Assembly: GCA_902802215.1 (NCBI GenBank)
Contig: CADCLH010000044.1
Span: forward strand, 1-11,763
Source: Oscillospiraceae bacterium
GTDB lineage: Bacteria > Bacillota > Clostridia > Oscillospirales > Oscillospiraceae
DNA: 11,763 nucleotides
Reading direction: 5' to 3'
This document shows, piece after piece, positions 1 through 7,743 of this stretch. Each line of letters begins with the position of its first letter. The first letter of the stretch is position 1. A program made the translations under genes and the position numbers. The notes beneath the pieces were generated by a model that saw only the letters and a list, made by a program, of their open reading frames with translations, was not told the origin of the DNA and did not search any database.

Positions 1-876
1 TACATCATCGCCACCTCCTCCACCTCGGACCTGCCGCGGACCTGGCTGGAGGCGCATTCCGTTCCCTTCATCCCCTATACCTACACCGTGGGACAGACGC
101 TCTGCGAGGACGACTGCCGCGAGGAGAGCCGCGCCGCCGTCTACAAAAACATGCGCGAGGGAGCAAGGCTCAGGACCTCGATGATCAACGTGTTCGTCTA
201 CGAGGACTTCTTCACGGAGCTGCTGGAGACCGGGAAGGACGTCATCTTCCTCGACATGTCAAAGGAGATGTCGGTCTCCTTTCAAAACGCCGTCAAGGCG
301 GCCGAGGAGGTGCGCCCGCAGTTTCCCGGACAGAAGCTGTATATCATGGACACCTACTGCATCTCCGGCGGTCTCGGCACGCTGGTGGAGAACATGGTCG
401 AGCGCCATGAGGCCGGGGCCGGCTTCGACGAGGTCATCGCCTGGGGCGAGGCAAACAAGCTGAAAATCGCCCACCGCTTCACGGTGGACGACCTCAACTA
501 CCTCAAGGAGGGCGGGCGCGTCTCGAACAGCGCGGCGCTCGTGGGCTCGCTGCTGAGCATCAAGCCCGTGCTCTATGTGCCCGACCGCGGGACGCTGGAC
601 GTGGTGAAAAAGGCGCGCGGGCGCAAGGCCGCCCTCCACGCCATACGCGACGGCGTGCTGCACGATCTGAGCAAGATCGACCCGACCGGCACGCGCTTCC
701 ACATCCTCCACGCCGACTGCCAGGCCGACGCGGAGTTCCTGCGCGACGCGATCCGCGAGGCCTATCCCCAGGTCGGCGAGATCACGATCACGAGCCTCGG
801 CGTCGTCATCGGCGCGCACTGCGGCCCGGGCCTGCTGACGATCTTCTACCTCTGCGAAAGCCGCCAGCCCGAGTAA
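1..876 (+). CDS. DegV family fatty-acid-binding protein, 5' end outside window
   Basis: The reading frame is open from base 1 to a TAA and gives 291 residues, so probably only a few N-terminal residues are missing (the family usually has about 280-300). The first visible residues, YIIATSSTSDLP, match the family's N-terminal strand and 'DST-DL' motif. Other family marks are RTSMIN near residue 57, a strand ending in IMDTYCISGGLG near residue 120, and the long conserved stretch VDDLNYLKEGGRVS followed by LGSLL-IKPVL-like residues around 165-190. DegV proteins bind a fatty acid in a cleft between two domains, and some act in fatty-acid kinase (FakA/FakB) systems supplying acyl-phosphate for phospholipids. 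The usual 'SGT' loop reads MSVSFQNA here, a divergent version, so ligand binding is less certain. The family call is firm; substrate and partner are not. Confidence 0.9.
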   Translation, partial: YIIATSSTSDLPRTWLEAHSVPFIPYTYTVGQTLCEDDCREESRAAVYKNMREGARLRTSMINVFVYEDFFTELLETGKDVIFLDMSKEMSVSFQNAVKAAEEVRPQFPGQKLYIMDTYCISGGLGTLVENMVERHEAGAGFDEVIAWGEANKLKIAHRFTVDDLNYLKEGGRVSNSAALVGSLLSIKPVLYVPDRGTLDVVKKARGRKAALHAIRDGVLHDLSKIDPTGTRFHILHADCQADAEFLRDAIREAYPQVGEITITSLGVVIGAHCGPGLLTIFYLCESRQPE

Positions 877-888
877 AACAAATTCTAC

Positions 889-931
889 GCAGACGGCCCG
901 GAGCATTGCACTGCTTCGGGCCGTCTGTTTT
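889..931. terminator. Shared terminator hairpin between convergent genes
   Basis: CAGACGGCCCG at 890-900 is perfectly complementary to CGGGCCGTCTG at 917-927. The stem continues inward through 901-905 with 912-916 (one G-T pair), leaving a 6-base loop. A short T run (928-931) follows on the plus strand and ends the DegV transcript. The T run overlaps the stop codon of the minus-strand gene at 930-932, and A-rich sequence at 875-883 would give a weaker T tail for the opposite direction, so it may work both ways. Confidence 0.85.
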
Positions 932-1535
932 ACGCATGCAGCGTCTTCTCCCAGACGCCGTCCTTTTCGGTGAAGCCCAGCTTCCGCAGGTAGGCCAGAT
1001 GCGATTCCTCCGCGTCCGTGTAGCGGATCAGGCGCACGTCCCGCAGGCTGTCGAGCAGGAAGGCGCCGACCGAGCAGTCCCGGTAGGCGGGCGTGCTGTA
1101 ATCCAGCGACACGTCCAGGCATCCGTCCTCCTCGCGCCCGAGCAGGATGCCCGCGGGCTCCGAGCCGTGAAAGACCATCCAGGCGACGTTGGGCTCCCCC
1201 TCCTGCGGGCGGCGTCCGGGGAAGTATTTGGCGATGTCCTCCGCATACTGCCGCAGGAAGTCCTGCACATAGCCCTCCTCCGGCTTCAGGCGGAGCAGGC
1301 GGTAGCTCGGGTCGTCGCGCCGCAGCTTCCAGAGAAAGCGCAGGTTGATGAGCACCAGGGCGATATTCATCACCGCCGTCGGGTAGGAGCGGATGATCAG
1401 CGCGTAGATCGCGAAGATCAGGCTGCCCGCGGTGTTGACCAGGCGCAGCCGCAGCACCGAGCTCATCAGAAACGAGACCAGCACCAGCGCCGAGCCGAGA
1501 TAGCCGATGGCCTCGATGACCGTGGATGAATTCAT
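930..1535 (-). CDS. YgjV-like inner-membrane protein with GNAT-like C-terminal domain
   Basis: 201 residues from the ATG at 1535. This start is chosen over an upstream in-frame ATG at 1625 because a GGGAGG ribosome binding site lies 8 bases before it and the upstream 30 residues overlap the promoter region. The N-terminal 75 residues are hydrophobic, with about three membrane segments (roughly residues 8-28, 32-50 and 53-70), resembling the YgjV (Imp-YgjV) family. Residues 76-201 are soluble. They contain WMVFHG-EPAGILLG, then LDVSLDYSTPAYRDCSVG and finally a YLRKLGF element, a strand order and ending reminiscent of GNAT acyltransferases. No substrate is known to me, and an acetyl-CoA-binding loop is not obvious, so enzymatic activity is inference. 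The gene stands alone, transcribed away from the his operon. Confidence 0.75.
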   Translation of the reverse strand: MNSSTVIEAIGYLGSALVLVSFLMSSVLRLRLVNTAGSLIFAIYALIIRSYPTAVMNIALVLINLRFLWKLRRDDPSYRLLRLKPEEGYVQDFLRQYAEDIAKYFPGRRPQEGEPNVAWMVFHGSEPAGILLGREEDGCLDVSLDYSTPAYRDCSVGAFLLDSLRDVRLIRYTDAEESHLAYLRKLGFTEKDGVWEKTLHA

Positions 1536-1562
1536 GGAACGGACCTCCCATCGTTTTTTATC

Positions 1563-1591
1563 ATCATACACCACCGCTGGGAAAATGGAAA
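1563..1591 (-). promoter_or_regulatory. Predicted promoter of the YgjV-like gene
   Basis: Read on the minus strand, TTTCCA (1591-1586) lies 17 bases before TATGAT (1568-1563). These match 4/6 and 5/6 of the sigma-70/sigma-A consensus. Transcription would start about 20 bases before the ATG at 1535. By eye only. Confidence 0.5.
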
Positions 1592-1630
1592 GGACCCTGC
1601 AAACTTTTTGAAAAAATTGAAACAAATCCG

Positions 1631-1656
1631 TCCCTGCCCCTTTTCCCGCGCAGGGA
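1631..1656. repeat. Inverted repeat TCCCTGC-N12-GCAGGGA in the his promoter region
   Basis: Seven-base arms at 1631-1637 and 1650-1656 are separated by 12 bases and sit over the -35 area of the predicted hisZ promoter. This is a plausible operator position, but arms this short can arise by chance in a 220-base region. Confidence 0.35.
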
Positions 1657-1669
1657 GATTTGCTATAAT
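1641..1669 (+). promoter_or_regulatory. Predicted extended -10 promoter of the his operon
   Basis: A perfect TATAAT at 1664-1669 is preceded by TG at 1661-1662 with one base between, the extended -10 form. The -35 region at 17-base spacing (1641-1646, TTTTCC) is a poor match, as is common for extended -10 promoters. The untranslated leader would be about 85 bases, too short for a T-box, and no His-codon-rich leader peptide is seen. Confidence 0.65.
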
Positions 1670-1759
1670 AGGGACGAACATCGGAAAAGAGGCTTTACTT
1701 TAGCGTGATAATGTGGTAATATGCTAAAGCATCCATCTCTTTTCTCTGGAGGAACACGC

Positions 1760-2869
1760 GTGGATCTCGACAAGGGCATACTCAAAAACGAAGAAACGAT
1801 CAGTCTCGCGCTCCGCTCGCTCTACGCCCGCTACGGCTACGTCCAGTACCGGATGAGCCGGTTCGAGGAGTACGAGCTGTATGTCAGCAACAAGGACTTT
1901 CTGATCTCCTCCGACGTCATCACCTTCACCGACACCAACGGCCGCCTCATGGCCCTCAAGCCGGACGTGACGCTCTCCATCGTGCGCGGGGCCCGCTTCG
2001 AGCCGGGGACGGTGCAGAAGCTCTACTACGACGAGGCCGTCTACCGCACCTCTTCGAGCGCGCGCGGCTTCCGGGAGATCCGCCAGGTCGGGCTGGAATG
2101 CCTCGGCGCGGTGGACGACTACGCCATCGGCGAGGTGCTGCTGCTGGCCGCGCAGAGCCTGCGCCGCATCTCCGCCGAGAGCGCGCTGTGCGTGTCCCAT
2201 CTCGGCCTGGTGGGCGCCATGCTCGACGCGCTCGGCTTCCGGGGCGAGGCGCGCGTGCGGGCGCTCAAATGCATCGGGGAGAAGAATCCGCACGAGCTCG
2301 GCGCGCTCTGCCGCGAAAACGGCGTGGGCGACGCGGACGCCGAGCGGCTCAAAGCCCTCGCACAGCTCTGCGGCGCGCCGGAGCAGGTGCTGCCGGAGCT
2401 GGAGAGGCTCGGCTGCGAACGCGGCGCGGTGGAGCAGCTGCGCCGCCTGACCGCCATGCTGCGCGCCGGCGGCGTTACGGACGGGCTGATCCTCGATTTG
2501 TCGGTGCTGGGCGACATGCGCTACTACAACGGCGTGGCCTTCCGCGGCTTTGTGCGCGGCGTGAGCGCGAGCGTCCTGTCCGGCGGACAGTACGACAGGC
2601 TGCTCGGCCGCATGGGCAAGAAGGGCCGGGCCGTCGGCTTCGCCTGCTATCTCGATCTGCTCGAACGCCTGACCGCTTCCGGGCGCGGCGTCGACGCGGA
2701 CGTACTGCTGCTCTATGACGAGCGCGACGCGCCGGAGCGCGTCGCCGCTGCGGTGCGGAGCCTCGTCGGCGAGGGGCTGAGCGTCTCGGCGCAGAAGGCC
2801 GTGCCCGAAAAAGGCGTTTTCGGCCGCGTCGTCCGGCTCTCCGAAAGCGGGGTGGACGCCCATGCTTAA
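1760..2869 (+). CDS. hisZ: ATP phosphoribosyltransferase regulatory subunit HisZ
   Basis: 369 residues. The start is the GTG at 1760, with GGAGG at 1748-1752 seven bases ahead; an ATG 13 codons upstream lies on top of this site and is rejected. HisZ is a catalytically inactive relative of histidyl-tRNA synthetase that combines with short HisG and gives it activity and histidine feedback. The synthetase-like core is visible: LKPDVTLSIVR at about 66-76, a motif-2-like FREIRQVGLECLG at about 104-116, and motif-3-like SGGQYD near 274 followed by GRAVGFA. After residue 313 only a short alpha/beta piece remains where histidyl-tRNA synthetase has its anticodon-binding domain. First gene of the operon; its TAA lies 8 bases inside hisG. 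Confidence 0.93.
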   Translation: MDLDKGILKNEETISLALRSLYARYGYVQYRMSRFEEYELYVSNKDFLISSDVITFTDTNGRLMALKPDVTLSIVRGARFEPGTVQKLYYDEAVYRTSSSARGFREIRQVGLECLGAVDDYAIGEVLLLAAQSLRRISAESALCVSHLGLVGAMLDALGFRGEARVRALKCIGEKNPHELGALCRENGVGDADAERLKALAQLCGAPEQVLPELERLGCERGAVEQLRRLTAMLRAGGVTDGLILDLSVLGDMRYYNGVAFRGFVRGVSASVLSGGQYDRLLGRMGKKGRAVGFACYLDLLERLTASGRGVDADVLLLYDERDAPERVAAAVRSLVGEGLSVSAQKAVPEKGVFGRVVRLSESGVDAHA

Positions 2870-3485
2870 CATCGCGCTGCCCAAGGGCCGCCTCGGCGAG
2901 AAGGTCTACGGCCTGTTCGAGAGGGCGGGCTTCGACTGCCCCGCGATCCGCGAGGAAAACCGGAAGCTCTTTTTTGAAAACGAAGCGCTCGGCCTGCGCT
3001 ATTTCTGGGTCAAGCCCTCGGACGTGGCCATCTACGTCGAGCGCGGCGCGGCCGACATCGGCGTGGCGGGCAAGGACATCCTGCTCGAGTACGCGCCGGA
3101 GGTCTACGAGCTGCTGGATCTCGGCGTCGGCAAGTGCCGCATGTGCGTGGCCGGGCCGAAGGATTTTTACGACGACATGCGCAGGACCCTGCGCGTGGCG
3201 ACGAAGTTCTCCCACATCGCCACGGAGTATTACGCCTCGCTCGGCCGGGACATCGACGTCATCCCGCTCAACGGCTCGATCGAGCTGGCCCCGATCCTGG
3301 GGCTGTCGGACGTGATCGTGGACATCGTGGAGACCGGCGCGACGCTGCGGGAGAACGATCTGGCCGTGCTGGAGACCATCGTCCCCATCAGCGCGCGGCT
3401 GATCGCCAACAAGGCCAGCTACGCCTTTCAGAACGAACGGATCGAAGCCGTGGTTCAAGGGCTTGCACAGGAGGTGCAGAAATGA
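2862..3485 (+). CDS. hisG: ATP phosphoribosyltransferase catalytic subunit, short form
   Basis: 207 residues. It joins ATP and PRPP to give phosphoribosyl-ATP and pyrophosphate, the committed step of histidine synthesis. Visible marks are ALPKGRL at 5-11, VERGAADIGVAGKD at about 59-72, VATKF near 112, and the PRPP-binding loop DVIVDIVETGATLREN at 150-165. The C-terminal ACT-like regulatory domain of long HisG (about 290 residues) is absent, which fits the adjacent hisZ: the enzyme should be a HisZ-HisG hetero-oligomer. Its start overlaps the end of hisZ by 8 bases and its TGA overlaps the hisD ATG, suggesting coupled translation of the two partners. Confidence 0.96.
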   Translation: MLNIALPKGRLGEKVYGLFERAGFDCPAIREENRKLFFENEALGLRYFWVKPSDVAIYVERGAADIGVAGKDILLEYAPEVYELLDLGVGKCRMCVAGPKDFYDDMRRTLRVATKFSHIATEYYASLGRDIDVIPLNGSIELAPILGLSDVIVDIVETGATLRENDLAVLETIVPISARLIANKASYAFQNERIEAVVQGLAQEVQK

Positions 3486-4765
3486 TCCGCATCTATCGGG
3501 ACGGGGAGCTCGACGATTCCGAGCTTTTGAAACGAAACGAACCGAAGACCGACGTGGCCGGGGTCGTCGCCGCCATCCTCGCGGATGTGCGCGCGCACGG
3601 CGACGGGGCGGTGCTTCGCTATACCGAGAAATTCGACGGCGTACGGCTTGAGACCATGCTGGTCTCCCCGGCGGAGATCGACGAGGCCCTGGCCGCGACC
3701 GAGCCCGAATTTCTCGACACGCTCCGTCTGGCGGAGCGCAACATCCGGGAGTACCACGAAAAGCAGCTGAGAAACAGCTTTTTCTTCACGCGCCCCGGCG
3801 GCGTCGTGATGGGGCAGAAGGTGCTGCCCATCGAGCGCGCGGGCCTGTACGTGCCCGCGGGGACGGCCCCCTACCCCTCGACCGTGATGATGGACGTGGT
3901 GCCCGCCAAGCTCGCCGGCTGCGCGGAGATCATCCTCTGCACCCCCTGCGCCCGGAACGGGAAGGTCAACGCCGCCATCCTCGCCGCGGCGCATATCGCG
4001 GGCGTCGACCGCATCTTCAAGGTCGGCGGCGCGCAGGCGATCGCCGCCATGGCCTTCGGGACCGAGTCGATCCCGCGCGTGGACAAGATCGTCGGGCCGG
4101 GCAACGCCTATGTGGCCGAGGCCAAGCGCCAGGTCTACGGCAAGGTCGCCATCGACACCATCGCCGGGCCGAGCGAGGTGCTGGTCCTCGCCGACGGGAC
4201 CGCCGATCCCCGCTGCGTCGCGGCGGACCTGCTCGCCCAGGCCGAGCACGACGTGCTCTCCTGCGCGGTGCTGGTGACGGACTCGAAGGCGCTCGCCGAG
4301 GCCGTGCAGGCGGAGGTCGAACGGCAGCTTGAAACCCTCGAGCGCAAAGAGATCGCCCGCGCCTCCATCGACGACAACGGCAAGATCATCGTCGCCGCCG
4401 ATCTGCACCGCGGCATGGAGATCGCCAACGCCGTCGCCCCCGAGCATCTGGAGATCTGCGTGGACAACCCCTTCGACTACCTCGACGAGGTGAAGAACGC
4501 GGGCTCGGTCTTCCTCGGCAAGAACTGCCCCGAGCCGCTGGGCGACTATCTCGGCGGCACCAACCACACCCTGCCCACCACCGGCACGGCGCGCTTCGGC
4601 AGCCCCCTGTCGGTCGACGATTTCATCAAAAAGATCCAGGTCACCTATTACCCGGCCCCGGCCTTCCGGAAGCTCGCGCCCGACATCGCGCGCTTCGCGT
4701 ACAAGGAGGGCCTGACCGGTCACGCGCGCAGCGCGCTGATCCGAATGGAGGAGGAAGAGACATGA
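3482..4765 (+). CDS. hisD: Histidinol dehydrogenase
   Basis: 427 residues, close to the family norm of about 430. It performs the last two oxidations, L-histidinol to L-histidine, using two NAD+ and a zinc ion. The start is the ATG in an ATGA overlap with hisG, with AGGAGG at 3469-3474 seven bases before it; the frame is open further upstream but lacks this support. Family motifs are VGPGNAYVAEAKRQVYG near 204-220, DTIAGPSE at 225-232, QAEHD at 253-257, APEHLEI at 319-325 and GDYLGGTNHTLPT at 354-366. By comparison with the E. coli enzyme, the zinc ligands would be Q253, H256, D355 and H414, and E321/H322 the catalytic pair. All are present, so it should be active. Confidence 0.97.
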   Translation: MIRIYRDGELDDSELLKRNEPKTDVAGVVAAILADVRAHGDGAVLRYTEKFDGVRLETMLVSPAEIDEALAATEPEFLDTLRLAERNIREYHEKQLRNSFFFTRPGGVVMGQKVLPIERAGLYVPAGTAPYPSTVMMDVVPAKLAGCAEIILCTPCARNGKVNAAILAAAHIAGVDRIFKVGGAQAIAAMAFGTESIPRVDKIVGPGNAYVAEAKRQVYGKVAIDTIAGPSEVLVLADGTADPRCVAADLLAQAEHDVLSCAVLVTDSKALAEAVQAEVERQLETLERKEIARASIDDNGKIIVAADLHRGMEIANAVAPEHLEICVDNPFDYLDEVKNAGSVFLGKNCPEPLGDYLGGTNHTLPTTGTARFGSPLSVDDFIKKIQVTYYPAPAFRKLAPDIARFAYKEGLTGHARSALIRMEEEET

Positions 4766-5826
4766 GCCGTTTTTACAGTTACCGGAACGCCGCCCTGATC
4801 CCCTACACCCCGGGCGAGCAGCCGAAGGTCCTCAACGTCACCAAGCTCAACACCAACGAGTGCCCCTTCCCGCCCTCGGAGAAAGCGCTTGCCTTCGCGG
4901 CGGCGCATACGCGCCCGCTCAACCTCTACCCCGAGCTGCAGTGCATCGACGTGCGCTCGAAGCTGGCCGAGCTGCACGGGATCGACGCGGACAACATCGT
5001 GCTCGGCAACGGCTCGGACGAGCTGCTGAACTTCGCCTTCCTCGCCTTCTGCGACGATCGCAGGGGCGTCGCCTTCCCCAACATCAGCTACGGCTTCTAT
5101 CCGGTCTACGCCGATCTCAACCACGTGCCCGCGCTGGAGATCCCCCTGCGGGAGGACTTCTCGGTCGCGCCGGAGGACTACTTCGGCCTCGGCCGGACCA
5201 TCTTCCTCGCCAACCCCAACGCGCCGACCGGCATGGCGCTGACTCCCGCCCAGATCGAGACCATCCTGAAGGCCAACCCCGACGACGTTGTGGTCGTCGA
5301 CGAGGCCTACGTCGATTTCGGCGGCGAGAGTTGCATCCCGCTCATCAAGAGCTACGACAACCTGCTGGTCATCCAGACCTTCTCCAAATCCCGCTCGATG
5401 GCGGGCGCGCGCCTCGGCTTCGCCGCGGGGGACAAGGAATTGATCCGCGATCTGAACACCATCAAGTTCTCGATCAACCCCTACAACATCAACTCCATGA
5501 CCCTGGCCCTCGGCCTCGGCGTGCTCGAGGACGAGGAGACGACGCGCTCCAACTGCCGCACGATCATGGAAAACCGGGCGTACACCGTGGCGGAGCTGGA
5601 GAAGCTGGGCTTTACGGTCCTCCCCTCCTGCGCGAACTTCGTCTTCGCCGCCAGCGGGAAAATCGGCGGGCAGGAGCTGTACCTGCGCCTCAAGGAGCGC
5701 GGCGTGCTGATCCGCCACTTCGACAAGCCCGGCATCTCCGCCTACAACCGCATCACCATCGGCACGAGAGAGCAGATGGACATTCTGCTGAAGAACATCC
5801 GTGAGATTCTGGAGGGAACAGTATGA
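4762..5826 (+). CDS. hisC: Histidinol-phosphate aminotransferase
   Basis: 354 residues, a class II-type PLP aminotransferase converting imidazole acetol phosphate and glutamate to histidinol phosphate and 2-oxoglutarate. It starts in an ATGA overlap with hisD, behind a GAGGAGG-like site. Visible PLP-enzyme features are KLNTNECPFPP at 28-38, GNGSDELL at 82-89, NPNAPTG at 151-157, VVDEAYVDF at 178-186 (D180 facing the pyridine nitrogen) and FSKSRSMAGARLG at 207-219 with K209 as the Schiff-base lysine and R217 as phosphate contact. R330 in NRITIGT is the expected carboxylate-binding arginine. Position inside the his operon argues for HisC rather than another aminotransferase of the same fold. 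Confidence 0.96.
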   Translation: MSRFYSYRNAALIPYTPGEQPKVLNVTKLNTNECPFPPSEKALAFAAAHTRPLNLYPELQCIDVRSKLAELHGIDADNIVLGNGSDELLNFAFLAFCDDRRGVAFPNISYGFYPVYADLNHVPALEIPLREDFSVAPEDYFGLGRTIFLANPNAPTGMALTPAQIETILKANPDDVVVVDEAYVDFGGESCIPLIKSYDNLLVIQTFSKSRSMAGARLGFAAGDKELIRDLNTIKFSINPYNINSMTLALGLGVLEDEETTRSNCRTIMENRAYTVAELEKLGFTVLPSCANFVFAASGKIGGQELYLRLKERGVLIRHFDKPGISAYNRITIGTREQMDILLKNIREILEGTV

Positions 5827-6413
5827 GAAGCGCAACCATCAGCCGCAAGACCGCGGAGACCGACATCGAGCTGACGCTGAATCTCGACGGCACCGGCGAG
5901 AGCGATATCAGCTCCGGCGTCGGCTTCCTCGACCACATGCTCACGCTCTTCGCCCGCCACGGGCGCTTCGACCTGACGCTCTCCTGCGTCGGCGACACCG
6001 CGGTGGACGACCACCACAGCGTGGAGGACATCGGCATCTGCCTCGGCCGGGCGCTGAACGAGGCCCTCGGCGACAAGCGCGGCATCTGCCGCTACGGCGA
6101 CACGACCCTGCCCATGGACGAGGCCCTGATCCTCACGGCGATCGACCTGTCCGGACGGAGCGTGCTGTGCTTCGATCTCGACGTGCCGACGCAGAAGGTC
6201 GGCAGCTTCGACACCGAGCTCGTGGAGGAGTTCTTCATCGCCCTGTCCGCAAACGCCGGCATGACGCTGCACATCCGCAAGCTCGCCGGGCGCAACACCC
6301 ACCACATCATCGAGGGCTGCTTCAAGTCCTTCGCCCGCAGCCTCCGCAAGGCCGTGGCCATCGACCCCGCCTTCGCCGACGAGGTCCCCTCCACCAAGGG
6401 GGTCCTCGCATGA
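5823..6413 (+). CDS. hisB: Imidazoleglycerol-phosphate dehydratase (monofunctional)
   Basis: 196 residues, the usual size for the single-domain dehydratase. It removes water from imidazole glycerol phosphate to give imidazole acetol phosphate, using manganese. Conserved metal and substrate motifs are GVGFLDHML at 32-40, DDHHSVED at 62-69, MDEA at 98-101 and the second-half repeat NTHHIIEGCFKSFARSL at 158-174. The protein ends with the family's VPSTKG signature. There is no N-terminal phosphatase domain as in the fused enterobacterial HisB, so histidinol-phosphate phosphatase must come from elsewhere. It overlaps hisC and hisH by 4 bases each. Confidence 0.97.
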   Translation: MRSATISRKTAETDIELTLNLDGTGESDISSGVGFLDHMLTLFARHGRFDLTLSCVGDTAVDDHHSVEDIGICLGRALNEALGDKRGICRYGDTTLPMDEALILTAIDLSGRSVLCFDLDVPTQKVGSFDTELVEEFFIALSANAGMTLHIRKLAGRNTHHIIEGCFKSFARSLRKAVAIDPAFADEVPSTKGVLA

Positions 6414-7036
6414 TCGCCATCGTCGACTACGGCGTGGGCAACCTCTTCTCGCTCAAAAGCTCCTTCGCCGCGATCGGGGCCGACGCCGTCGTCACCGGCG
6501 ATCCGGCGGTCCTGCACCGGGCGGAGCGCATCCTCCTGCCCGGCGTCGGCGCCTTCGGCGACGCGGCGAAAAAGCTGCGCGAGAGCGGTCTCGACGCCGT
6601 CGTGATCGACGAGGCCCGCGCGGGCAAGCCCCTGCTCGGCATCTGCGTGGGCATGCAGCTGCTGTTCGAGCGCGATTTCGAGTACGGCGAGCATCAGGGC
6701 CTCGGCCTCATCCCCGGCGACGTGCGCCACATCGGCGAGCGCATCCCCGCCGCGCTCAAGATCCCCCACATCGGCTGGAACGCGCTGCATCTGACCGACG
6801 CCGCCTGTCCCCTCTTCCGCTACACCCGCGAGGGCGACTGCGTCTACTTCGTGCATTCCTACGCCGGCGTCAACTGCGAAGCGAACACCGTGGCCACCGT
6901 GGAATACGGCGCGGCGCTGACCGCCGCCGTGCGCAGGGAGAATATCTTTGGAACCCAGTTTCATCCGGAAAAAAGCGGCAGGGTGGGCTTGAACATCCTC
7001 CGCGCATTTACAGAATGGGAGGGTACAACATGCTGA
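6410..7036 (+). CDS. hisH: Imidazole glycerol phosphate synthase, glutamine amidotransferase subunit
   Basis: 208 residues, a class I (triad) glutamine amidotransferase. It releases ammonia from glutamine and channels it to HisF. The catalytic triad is intact: C79 in GICVGMQ (77-83), and H185 and E187 in QFHPEKSG. PGVGAF at 44-49 is the oxyanion-strand motif, and the N terminus IVDYGVGNL is typical of HisH. It starts at the ATG overlapping the hisB stop. Its last 7 bases overlap hisA, whose ribosome binding site lies inside hisH. Confidence 0.96.
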   Translation: MIAIVDYGVGNLFSLKSSFAAIGADAVVTGDPAVLHRAERILLPGVGAFGDAAKKLRESGLDAVVIDEARAGKPLLGICVGMQLLFERDFEYGEHQGLGLIPGDVRHIGERIPAALKIPHIGWNALHLTDAACPLFRYTREGDCVYFVHSYAGVNCEANTVATVEYGAALTAAVRRENIFGTQFHPEKSGRVGLNILRAFTEWEGTTC

Positions 7037-7743
7037 TCTTTCCGGCAATCGATCTGTACGAGGGCAAGGCCGTCCGTCTGTATCAGGGCGACTACGCCCA
7101 GATGACCGTCTACAGCGACAGGCCCTGGGAGCTCGTGGAGGACTTCATGCAGCAGGGCGCGACGCATATGCACATCGTCGACCTCGAGGGCGCCAAGAGC
7201 GGCGAGCCCGCCAATCTTGAGACCATCCGCGCCATCCGGGCCGCGGGCCCGCTGTTCATCTCCGTGGGCGGCGGCATCCGCAGCATGGCTTCGATCGAGA
7301 AGTACATGGAGGTGGGCGTGAACCGGGTCGTGCTGGGCACCGCCGCCGTCACGAACCCCGAGTTCCTGCGCGCCGCCGTGGACGAGTACGGCGACAAGAT
7401 CGCCGTCGGCGCGGATATGAAGGACGGCTACATCGCCATCAGCGGCTGGACCGTCACCTCCGGCATCGACGCCTTCAGCTTCTGCAAGCGCATGCAGGAC
7501 TTCGGCATCCGCACCCTGATCTGCACCGACATCTCCAAGGACGGCGCCATGCAGGGCACGAACCGCACCCTCTACCGCCGCCTGTCCAGGTCCCTGAATC
7601 TCGACATCGTCGCCTCCGGCGGCGTGTCCACGATCGAGGACGTCAAGGCCCTGCGCAAAATGGACCTATACGGCGCGGTCATCGGCAAGGCCTACTACAC
7701 CGGCGCCATCAATCTCAAGGAAGCCATTGAGGTCGCCCGATGA
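7030..7743 (+). CDS. hisA: Phosphoribosylformimino-AICAR phosphate (ProFAR) isomerase
   Basis: 237 residues, a (beta/alpha)8 barrel that opens the ribose of ProFAR to PRFAR in an Amadori rearrangement. The ATG at 7030 is preferred over an in-frame ATG at 7015: GGGAGGG at 7017-7023 is well placed for 7030, and HisA proteins begin shortly before the PAIDL motif. Catalytic acids are D8 in PAIDL and D129 in VGADMKDG. The two phosphate-binding halves are visible as SVGGGIRS (about 78-85) and VASGGVST in the C-terminal half. TDISKDGAMQGTN at about 166-178 is the usual loop before the second phosphate site. It overlaps hisF by 4 bases. Confidence 0.96.
   Translation: MLIFPAIDLYEGKAVRLYQGDYAQMTVYSDRPWELVEDFMQQGATHMHIVDLEGAKSGEPANLETIRAIRAAGPLFISVGGGIRSMASIEKYMEVGVNRVVLGTAAVTNPEFLRAAVDEYGDKIAVGADMKDGYIAISGWTVTSGIDAFSFCKRMQDFGIRTLICTDISKDGAMQGTNRTLYRRLSRSLNLDIVASGGVSTIEDVKALRKMDLYGAVIGKAYYTGAINLKEAIEVAR

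Noticed and set aside
259..1551. 430-codon minus-strand frame spanning the DegV gene and the YgjV-like gene
   Set aside because: It runs through the shared terminator and overlaps two genes with family support; the translation is repetitive, unlike a real protein.
1721..1759. 13-codon upstream extension of hisZ, or a leader peptide
   Set aside because: It overlaps the GGAGG site of the GTG start, has a single His codon and no attenuator structure.
1670..1759. T-box or other riboswitch before hisZ
   Set aside because: The leader is only about 85-90 bases, and no T-box consensus or terminator/antiterminator pair was found.
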